Assembly: GCA_050700385.1 (NCBI GenBank)
Contig: JBOHGT010000039.1
Coordinates: 1-5,188, forward strand
Length of the DNA stretch: 5,188 nucleotides
Direction: 5' to 3'
Origin: WHSY01 sp050700385
GTDB lineage: Bacteria > Actinomycetota > Actinomycetes > Mycobacteriales > Pseudonocardiaceae
In this document: positions 1 to 4,620 of the stretch, one piece after another
Layout: every line of letters begins with the position of its first letter
Numbering within the stretch: position 1 is the stretch's first letter
Notes under the pieces: generated by a model
What the model was told of the DNA's origin: nothing
The model's database searches: none
Seen by the model: only the letters and a program-made list of their open reading frames with translations
Program-made: the position numbers and the translations under genes

Positions 1-272
1 AGGGTGCCCCCGATCGGGCCGTGCACGTCGGCCAGAATGACCGCGCCCGGCGCGGCCTGCGCCAGCCAGGCCAGCGGGATGGCCGGCACGGCACAGGTGG
101 CGATGATCCGGTCATATGGGGCGCCCGGCGGATATCCGCCAGCCCCGTCGACACCCACAACACGTCCAGACTGGACAGCACCCCAGCCAACCCGCACCGG
201 GCCTCCGCGGCGGCGTGCCGCCGCTCCGGCCCGGACCCGCTCGTGGCTAGAAGAGGGCCGGAACTTCATCAT
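1..272 (-). CDS. Methyltransferase fragment (PCMT-like, ATP-grasp peptide system type); lacks N-terminus, 3' end off window
   Basis: The frame opens at ATG 272-270 (or ATG 269-267) behind a purine-rich Shine-Dalgarno, GGGAGGAGG, and stays open for 90 codons to the window edge. Residues about 40-88 read like the middle of a protein-L-isoaspartate O-methyltransferase-type enzyme: VDGAGGYPPGAPYDRIIATC (39-60), then AVPAIPLAWL, then an ILADVHGPIGG strand. From recall, the closest match is the methyltransferase of ATP-grasp-modified RiPP loci, thought to methylate carboxylates of a maturing peptide. In that family about 150 or more residues precede this region, including the glycine-rich SAM-binding motif I. 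Here only about 40 unmatched, Arg/Ala-rich residues do (2-38). The start overlaps the exonuclease stop by 26 bases. I infer a 5'-truncated gene, perhaps cut when the upstream genes arrived; activity is unlikely. Family assignment is fairly firm, the start less so. Confidence 0.62.
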   Translation of the reverse strand, partial: MMKFRPSSSHERVRAGAAARRRGGPVRVGWGAVQSGRVVGVDGAGGYPPGAPYDRIIATCAVPAIPLAWLAQAAPGAVILADVHGPIGGT

Positions 273-842
273 CGCCTCCTCCCGATGGTTGGTCGCGGAG
301 GTCCTCGAGCGACAGCGGACTTGCGTCGGCAGGGCAGGCGAGCTGCACGAACAAACGGGCCGTCACCAGCACGTCATAGGTCGCACGATGCGGCGTGAAA
401 TCATCGGGGAGTCCTTCGGCTAGCTTGAATGCCTCGACCAACGCGCCCAGCCGGTAGCTTTCCTGGCCGGGCACCAAGCGTCGGGCGAGTTCGAGCGTGT
501 CGAAGACCTCGGGGCATTCCCAGCGACCGAGCTCGCGCTGCAGCACACCGACATCAACGTGCGCGTGGTGTGCGACAAGGATCGCGCCTTCAAGGGCGCG
601 AAGCACCTCGTCTTTGATGTCCGCGAACACCGGCGCGTCGGCGACATCCTTGTTAGTCAAGCCATGAAAATACGCGTTACGAAATGCTTGATCGGCTGGT
701 CGGGGCGAACCAACCAGCTCGACGGTTCCCCGATGACGCCACCGACGATCGGCACAGTCGCCAGATCCACTAGGTCGGGCGGCTGCTGGCCGTTGCCCTC
801 AACGTCCACCACAACGTAGCGCAGGCTCCTCCAGCCAGTCAT
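247..842 (-). pseudogene. DEDDh-type 3'-5' exonuclease (DnaQ/RNase T-like) with a central frameshift
   Basis: Two frames together encode one exonuclease of about 198 residues. Frame A starts at ATG 842-840, which overlaps the radical SAM stop as ATGA and has GGAGGG about 10 bases upstream. It carries ExoI (YVVVDVEGNG, acidic D13 and E15) and runs to RPDQPIKHFVTRI before stopping at TGA 659-657. Frame B continues from HGLTNKDVADAP with ExoII (VAHHAHVDVGVL, catalytic Asp) and ExoIII (HRATYDVLVTARLF, the H-x4-D of the DEDDh class), ending at TAG 249-247. Such enzymes remove nucleotides from 3' ends of DNA or RNA with two metal ions. The frames meet at a run of four A (667-670): one extra base, or two fewer, would restore RI-HGLT. 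Frame B has a possible TTG start (660-658) overlapping the frame A stop as TTGA but no Shine-Dalgarno. All catalytic residues survive across the two parts, so a sequencing error or very recent mutation is likely; recoding is possible but unsupported. Confidence 0.8.
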
Positions 843-1990
843 GTGCGGGTGTCCCTCCATCCGATGTCTGCCCGGCCATGCCGCCGCGCGTGGTGTGGGC
901 GGCGAATGTCGTGGATCTGGAAGCCAAGTGTGTGTTGCAGGTAGTAGCGTGGCTGCTCTTCGCTCAACCCGGACACGACGGCCGCCCGGTCAGTGATGTC
1001 GATGACCCTGAGGTCCCTGGCTTCCGGCAACACGCGGGCGACTTCCTGAATCTGGTCGGTAGTAGGCACGCTGTATGCGCTGCAGCACAGGTCGAGCTGA
1101 CTCAGCGGACAGATGTCGCAGAGTTCACGGATGCCGTAGTGGCCGTTGTAGTCGGGAAGTCCGTGCACGTACGACACGGCGCAGGACGTCTTGCGGAACA
1201 ACGAGGTCGAGTCCAAGAACGCGGTGAGCGCGCGCAGCTCGAGCGTCTCGGGCACGATCTTCCGGCGGGCTGTCGTCTTGTAAGGCTCGGGCAGGCCATT
1301 CGCGCGGTAGTACTCGGCGATCTGGTCGCGGTAGAAGAGCCCGGTAAACACCGTCGCGTCGGCGTGCTGACTCAACTCGTATGCTCGATCAAGATGCTCG
1401 TCGCTGTCATTCAAGCCTGGCACGAGCGGACGCCAGTACAGCACCGTGCGATACCGGCGCGGCGATGGCGCGCTCAGCAGCTTCAACGACTCGGCCGCGA
1501 CGTAGGACAGGTAGGGCTCGATCTGTTTGTTGTCGATGCCCGAATAGGTGAAAAGCAGCGTCACCTTGATGTGCTGAAATTGCTTGATCCGGTCGGCGTC
1601 GTCCGGCTTCATCTGGTGCCGCGTGATAACCAGGACGTGATTATGCAGCCCCCGCGAGTCAAGCTCTTCCAGCACGGCGAAGGTGTGCGGCCGGACGTTT
1701 GAAAGGAACGGATCGGTTGCCCGGTTGAAGAGCTGAACCGGGGTGACGTGCGATTGAAAGTACTGATGATTCACCAGCGCTTCGACGGCCTCGGTGTCCG
1801 TCATCAAGGCGCGCGGTTGCCGCTGGTCCCAGAGCCCGTAGGTGTGTCGGATGCAGTAGGCGCAGTCCAACGGGCAACCCTGGATGTGGTTGAGGCTGAG
1901 GCCGCTCTTGCGGTATTCAACGACTTCGCGGGCGCGCTCCGGCAATCGGTCGATGTGCTCCCTGCTCAGCAGCGGAACAAAAGTGCTCAC
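839..1990 (-). CDS. Radical SAM enzyme, SPL/Rv2578c-like architecture, with C-terminal Cys cluster
   Basis: This 383-residue protein has the radical SAM signature C39-x3-C43-x2-C46 (CPLDCAYC), which binds a [4Fe-4S] cluster and cleaves S-adenosylmethionine to a 5'-deoxyadenosyl radical. Downstream barrel-like segments include LFNRATDPFL (87-96), HNHVLVITRHQ (116-126), VTLLFTYSGID (143-153) and VLYWRPLVPGLND (183-195), a layout like spore-photoproduct-lyase-type enzymes. A second group, C270 and C291-x2-C294...C302-C303, could hold an auxiliary Fe-S cluster or bind a substrate. The start is well fixed: GTG 1990-1988 follows an in-frame TAG directly, with GGGAG six bases upstream. The stop overlaps the exonuclease start (ATGA), so the two are translationally coupled, pointing to a shared nucleic-acid-related job. 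Substrate unknown. It could be a nucleic acid repair or modification enzyme, or modify a peptide; the coupling to an exonuclease favours the former, by inference only. Confidence 0.88.
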   Translation of the reverse strand: MSTFVPLLSREHIDRLPERAREVVEYRKSGLSLNHIQGCPLDCAYCIRHTYGLWDQRQPRALMTDTEAVEALVNHQYFQSHVTPVQLFNRATDPFLSNVRPHTFAVLEELDSRGLHNHVLVITRHQMKPDDADRIKQFQHIKVTLLFTYSGIDNKQIEPYLSYVAAESLKLLSAPSPRRYRTVLYWRPLVPGLNDSDEHLDRAYELSQHADATVFTGLFYRDQIAEYYRANGLPEPYKTTARRKIVPETLELRALTAFLDSTSLFRKTSCAVSYVHGLPDYNGHYGIRELCDICPLSQLDLCCSAYSVPTTDQIQEVARVLPEARDLRVIDITDRAAVVSGLSEEQPRYYLQHTLGFQIHDIRRPHHARRHGRADIGWRDTRT

Positions 1991-2122
1991 CTAGCTCTCC
2001 CAAGTCCCAGAGGTCTGGACGCGGTTCGCTGTCCTGCCGGGAGAGTAGAGCTGATCGACGCACCTGGATAGAAACTTTCTCAGTATTTCTGCAACTCCAC
2101 GATCGATACGATTTGTCGGAAA
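1991..2122 (-). promoter_or_regulatory. Intergenic region with candidate promoter for the radical SAM-exonuclease pair
   Basis: These 132 bases separate the XRE regulator from the radical SAM gene and are the only real gap in the central block. On the minus strand, TTGCAG (2094-2089) and TATCCA (2070-2065) lie 18 bases apart, a plausible but imperfect -35/-10 pair. That would leave a leader of roughly 70 bases before GTG 1990. The half-sites described separately fall in the spacer. I see no hairpin with a T-run, so read-through from the XRE gene is possible. Promoter assignment is by eye only. Confidence 0.35.
2070..2090. repeat. AGAAA/TTTCT half-sites: palindrome plus a direct repeat (operator candidate)
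   Basis: On the plus strand, AGAAACTTTCT (2070-2080) has perfect 5-base inverted arms around one central base. TTTCT recurs at 2086-2090, exactly 10 bases (one helical turn) after TTTCT at 2076-2080. The three half-sites lie inside the spacer and at the -10 edge of the candidate promoter, where a bound repressor would block polymerase. The neighbouring XRE-DUF5753 protein is the obvious candidate ligand, but this is inference. A/T-rich 5-mers are uncommon in such GC-rich DNA, which makes the cluster more noticeable. Confidence 0.35.
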
Positions 2123-2980
2123 TCACTCGCCATCCTCGGGTGCCTCTGGCGCAAGGTCATCAATCACGCGGGTGATGATCGCCCGAGCTGCCCGGCCGTA
2201 GCTTGCGACGGCCGCAAGCGAGTCGAAGATGCCACTGTACAGCTCGATCTCTTGCGGTTGGGCCAGGTTCAGCTCGGCCGAGAAGATCTCGATCATCACG
2301 AGGTCATTCTCCAGCAGCCAGAAGCCATGCCAAGGGGCGACGACATACTGTGTCTCGAATCCAATGATGCCCAGCTTGACATTAGGCAGTGCCGACAGCG
2401 TGACCAGGCGATCAAGTTGGCCAAGCATGACCTCGGGTGAGCATAGGCGCAGGCGCAAGGCGGCTTCAGTCAGTACGAAATGGAATCGCTTATCGGCCCG
2501 GTAGAGTATGTCCTGCCGCTTCACGCGGGCCTGCACAGCGGCGTCGATATCATTGGGCACGTTGAACATGGTGATGCCTTGGGCGAAGCGGGCCCTGGCG
2601 TACTCGGCGGTCTGGAGCAAGCCCGGAATGACGGTTGACTCAAACACGCAAAAAAGTCGAGTTCTTGCGTCCAGCCCGGCAATCTCATCCTGATGACGCC
2701 GCAAGCCGGTCTTGAGCTGCCGTTGCCACTCGGCGTGTTGGAGCTCAAGGGTATGGAGCGAGGCAAGGAGAGCTTCGGCTTCACTCTGGCCGTTGGTTGC
2801 TTGTGTCCAACCGAGAATGTCGTCGTCAGTTGGCGTCTGACGACCGTTCTCCAGCTTGGATACTTTAGAAGCAGGCCATGACAACGATTCCGCGAGCTGC
2901 TTGCCGGTCAGCCCGGCTTGTTGGCGCAGTTCGCGGAGTCGTTGTCCGAGGGCGTTGCGTGCTTTGTGGACGTTGGTCAC
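2123..2980 (-). CDS. XRE-family helix-turn-helix regulator with DUF5753 domain
   Basis: This is a DNA-binding regulator of the large actinomycete XRE-DUF5753 family, which includes WhiJ-like proteins. Residues about 11-63 form the helix-turn-helix domain, with LTGKQLAESLSWPASKVSKL (24-43) as the core and ENGRQTPTDDD after it. Residues about 95-275 match DUF5753: LFCVFESTVIPGLLQTAEYA, then VKRQDILYRADKRFHFVLTE. I chose GTG 2980-2978 (285 residues) over the longer in-frame start at 3043 because the protein then begins MTNVHKARNALGQRLREL, as relatives do. AAGG lies about eight bases upstream, and the longer form would overlap the DUF6879 gene by over 50 bases. The gap from the DUF6879 stop is 10 bases, so they are probably cotranscribed. 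Family members usually act with a small partner encoded alongside; the targets here may be its own operon and the gap at 1991-2122. Confidence 0.93.
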   Translation of the reverse strand: MTNVHKARNALGQRLRELRQQAGLTGKQLAESLSWPASKVSKLENGRQTPTDDDILGWTQATNGQSEAEALLASLHTLELQHAEWQRQLKTGLRRHQDEIAGLDARTRLFCVFESTVIPGLLQTAEYARARFAQGITMFNVPNDIDAAVQARVKRQDILYRADKRFHFVLTEAALRLRLCSPEVMLGQLDRLVTLSALPNVKLGIIGFETQYVVAPWHGFWLLENDLVMIEIFSAELNLAQPQEIELYSGIFDSLAAVASYGRAARAIITRVIDDLAPEAPEDGE

Positions 2981-2990
2981 TCCCGATGCC

Positions 2991-3497
2991 TTACTCGGTC
3001 GCAAAGTCGTCCCGTCTGACGGCGCGGTGCCATGCAGCATCACGCCAGTAGTTGTGTTGCACGATCACAGCTGGGTCATCGATGATCTCGCCGCCGATGA
3101 AGCGGTCGGCGTTATCGAAGTGCATCCATACCAGCTTACGCGAGTCGAGCAGCCAGTAGTCGTGATTGGGCAGGGCCTCCGCTCGGTCGCGTTCCAGGTA
3201 GCGGATGTCCTCACCAGCCGCATTGGTGAACTGTGAGCAGAACACGCCGAAGCGACTGTAGTCGGTCAGGGGCACACTCACCAATCGCACGCGGAAGAAA
3301 CGGCGGCCCTTCGCTGTCGCATCGCGAATCATGGACAGCCAGTCCTGCATCCACGAAAGGTCATCCGACTCGCCCGAGAGAAACTTTCCGAGCGATTCAT
3401 TCTCATAAGGCGAGTCATAGCGGTCCCGGGCCTCCAAGCGAAACGCCGTGTGCTCGAAGGTGTGGAAGAGCTGGTTGAAGTCGTCTCCGATGAGCAA
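2991..3497 (-). CDS. DUF6879 family protein
   Basis: At 168 residues this is a complete member of the DUF6879 family, common in actinomycetes next to XRE-DUF5753 regulators. Recognisable segments are FNQLFHTFEHTAFRLEARDR (8-27), then FFRVRLVSVPLTDYSRF, ERDRAEALPNHDYWLLDSRK, and the terminal DDPAVIVQHNYWRDAAWHRA. It has no signal peptide or membrane segment and should be cytosolic. Its biochemical role is not established; genomic association suggests a partner or ligand-sensing element for the regulator. The start is taken as TTG 3497-3495 with GGAGG 10 bases upstream; an in-frame CTG at 3503-3501 is a weaker alternative, only four bases from the Shine-Dalgarno. The upstream small gene ends two bases before the TTG, so translation is likely coupled. 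The gene is intact, unlike its upstream neighbour. Confidence 0.9.
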   Translation of the reverse strand: MLIGDDFNQLFHTFEHTAFRLEARDRYDSPYENESLGKFLSGESDDLSWMQDWLSMIRDATAKGRRFFRVRLVSVPLTDYSRFGVFCSQFTNAAGEDIRYLERDRAEALPNHDYWLLDSRKLVWMHFDNADRFIGGEIIDDPAVIVQHNYWRDAAWHRAVRRDDFATE

Positions 3498-3499
3498 GC

Positions 3500-3730
3500 T
3501 CAGTTGTCCTCCCCCTGGTCGCGCTTCTCGAGGAACCAGAGCACATCTTCTGGGATCTCGATGACCGCTTCGCCCTCAGGGATCGCCCCCGACGTCGGCA
3601 AGCGCGTGGGGGTCGGACACGATCGAGCCCTGAGCGATGTAGGTATTGCGGTCCGTGCGGTCGGTCGCGAACAGGGTGGGCGACTGCCCTACTTGCGATT
3701 TGGGTCTCGGCCGAGAAACCGCGCGCGCAT
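3500..3730 (-). pseudogene. Small DUF6879-associated protein (about 77 aa), two compensating frame breaks
   Basis: A small gene too broken to appear as one open frame. ATG 3730-3728 gives MRARFLGRDPNRK and then TAG (3691-3689). Shifting back one base, the next frame reads VGQSPTLFATDR, NTYIAQGSIVSDPHALADVG and stops at TGA 3578-3576. Leaving that frame at a run of five C (3586-3590) gives AIPEGEAVIEIPEDVLWFLE, then KRDQGEDN and TGA 3502-3500. The joined product matches, from recall, the small proteins commonly found just upstream of DUF6879 and XRE-DUF5753 genes (pattern MRxRFLGxDPxS...SPTLYATDR.TY..QG..V.DPEALA). Function unknown. The first and last frames are the same: the start-to-stop distance is exactly 76 codons, so the two indels cancel. 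Single-base errors or paired mutations both fit. Its stop is two bases from the DUF6879 start. Confidence 0.72.
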
Positions 3731-3733
3731 GAT

Positions 3734-3741
3734 ACCTCCTT
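3734..3741 (-). promoter_or_regulatory. Perfect Shine-Dalgarno for the small broken gene
   Basis: AAGGAGGT on the minus strand is fully complementary to the 16S rRNA 3' end and sits three bases before ATG 3730. It fixes the start of a gene whose reading frame is otherwise interrupted, and is one reason to believe the gene was recently functional. Confidence 0.85.
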
Positions 3742-3765
3742 GCGAGAAATCAAGAGAACTGTTCC

Positions 3766-3799
3766 TCTATATCGTGACGCAGAGGGTCGCGCTCGTCAA
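3766..3799 (-). promoter_or_regulatory. Candidate promoter of the small gene-DUF6879-XRE operon
   Basis: TTGACG (3799-3794) resembles a -35 element and overlaps the TGA stop of the upstream Cys-rich gene. GATATA (3773-3768) or TATAGA (3771-3766) could be the -10, at 20 or 22 bases spacing, which is longer than the usual 17-18. The stretch 3745-3775 is distinctly A/T-rich compared with its surroundings. A transcript would have a leader of roughly 30 bases. Assigned by eye, so only suggestive. Confidence 0.35.
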
Positions 3800-4179
3800 C
3801 AAGCGCGGTTGCGGATCACCCGATCATGTCTCTGACGTGCAGCGATGCCCGATTCGTCGACCCCGCAGTCGGGAGACCAGCCGCGCAAGCGTCCCCGGCT
3901 GGGTGGGTCTGGCGGTGCCGAACTCGCGCCGATTCGCCGAACCACAGCCACCCGGTGCGGTCGTCTCGCACTGCGGCGCACTGCGACGCAGCGCGAACAC
4001 GGCGGGCCGGACGGGCAGGCCAAGCCCACGGCCAGCACCTTGTGCTGGCACAGCGCTTCATACCGGCCCGCATGCCCGGCGTCCATCGCCTCGTCGGAGA
4101 TCAGGTGCTCGCGGCCGTTACGGTTGGCGTTCAGCTCGCGACGTACCGCCGTCCAGCTCCTGACTGGCCATGGCAGCAA
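3796..4179 (-). CDS. Small Cys-rich hypothetical protein; start uncertain
   Basis: The convincing part is NANRNGREHLISDEAMDAGH, then RYEALCQHKVLAVGLACPSG and PPCSRC. From recall this resembles small Pseudonocardiaceae proteins with a REDHLITDEAL...ALCG..VL.A.L..PPG..C..C pattern. The four Cys (two singles, then C-x2-C) could bind a metal ion. After PPCSRC the chain becomes Arg/Ser/Pro-rich and unremarkable, so the true protein may be shorter or the tail frame-shifted. No start has a good Shine-Dalgarno: TTG 4179-4177 gives a product beginning near PWPVRSWTAVRRELN, while in-frame ATG 4275-4273 and GTG 4326-4324 would lengthen it with unfamiliar sequence. No function can be assigned. The stop overlaps the candidate promoter of the downstream operon. 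Confidence 0.5.
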   Translation of the reverse strand: MLPWPVRSWTAVRRELNANRNGREHLISDEAMDAGHAGRYEALCQHKVLAVGLACPSGPPCSRCVAVRRSARRPHRVAVVRRIGASSAPPDPPSRGRLRGWSPDCGVDESGIAARQRHDRVIRNRAC

Positions 4180-4359
4180 CGAATGAGCCGCTGACGTGGT
4201 CAGGCAGGGATGGAGTCGGCGGACAGGGGACCAAGCATTGTAAACGGCCGGGCAGCCGGTCGCGTAGACGTGCATGACCGACCGGACACGCTGCCAGCAG
4301 GCGCTGGGCCGTCCTGGACCAGCCACGCCACGGATCCGGTGCCCCTCAGGTGCTCCCCG
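4180..4359. other. Intergenic stretch, nothing convincing
   Basis: Between the membrane protein stop and the Cys-rich protein I see no ribosome binding site with a conserved frame, no repeat array and no T-tailed hairpin. It may carry a promoter for the Cys-rich gene, or the upstream part of that gene if it starts at 4275 or 4326. Confidence 0.4.
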
Positions 4360-4605
4360 CTACAGACCGGTTCGGTCTCCGGGGTGGCGCCGAATCCAGG
4401 CTGCGACGATCAACAGCGAGACGGCGGCCACGACGGCGGCGGCAGTGTGGGTGTTGACCAGGGTGCATCCGGCGAACACCAGCATGGCGATCGAGATGAC
4501 GATGACGCCGATGGCGCACCCGTCGTCGTGATCGTCGTGTGCCCGGTGTTGCGCCCGCGGTCCAGCCGCGCCCGAGCGCCCTGTCCGGGCGCGATGTCGT
4601 CCCAC
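4360..4605 (-). CDS. Small two-helix membrane protein
   Basis: An 81-residue protein from GTG 4605-4603, with GAGGGG about 11 bases upstream. A basic N-terminus (1-20) is followed by a His/Asp-rich patch HRAHDDHDDG (20-29). Two hydrophobic helices come next: CAIGVIVISIAMLVFAGCTL (about 30-49) and TAAAVVAAVSLLIVAAWI (about 54-71), joined by a short VNTH turn. The tail IRRHPGDRTGL is basic. Both ends are probably cytoplasmic, by the positive-inside rule. The gene starts 15 bases after the stop of the upstream hypothetical gene, so the two are likely an operon. I do not recognise a family; the acidic-His patch could bind metal, but that is a guess. Helix prediction is clear, the identity of the start less so. 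Confidence 0.62.
   Translation of the reverse strand: MGRHRARTGRSGAAGPRAQHRAHDDHDDGCAIGVIVISIAMLVFAGCTLVNTHTAAAVVAAVSLLIVAAWIRRHPGDRTGL
4364..4378. repeat. Short inverted repeat at the 3' end of the membrane protein gene
   Basis: AGACCG-GTT-CGGTCT has perfect 6-base arms and a 3-base loop. It lies within the last codons before the TAG at 4362-4360. There is no T-run after it on the minus strand, so it is not a classic intrinsic terminator. It could be a 3'-end stabilising hairpin or chance. Confidence 0.3.
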
Positions 4606-4620
4606 GGCCGTGCGTGCCCC

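Noticed and set aside
657..690. Programmed -1 frameshift in the exonuclease
   Set aside because: The slip site does not fit a good X-XXY-YYZ heptamer and I see no strong downstream structure; an indel or error is simpler. It is kept only as a question in the findings.
878..1702. 274-codon plus-strand frame opposite the radical SAM gene
   Set aside because: It is the mirror of a clearly conserved coding sequence, and its Val/Leu/Arg-rich text shows no domain.
2101..2114. GATCGATACGAT direct and partly palindromic bases after the XRE gene, considered as a terminator
   Set aside because: It gives no stable GC stem and no T-run; ATCGAT-type palindromes are common by chance.
1917..2126. 69-codon minus-strand frame bridging the XRE-radical SAM gap
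   Set aside because: It has no Shine-Dalgarno, uses a GTG inside the XRE stop region, and runs out of frame into the radical SAM gene.
3415..3753. 112-codon minus-strand frame across the small gene and DUF6879 start
   Set aside because: It is in the wrong frame relative to the recognised segments RFLGRDPN, SPTLFATDR and IPEGEAVIEIP, and its composition is Arg/Ser-rich.
3450..4163. 237-codon plus-strand frame
   Set aside because: It runs antisense to the small gene and the Cys-rich gene, with Arg/Pro/Ser-rich composition and no recognisable motif or ribosome binding site.
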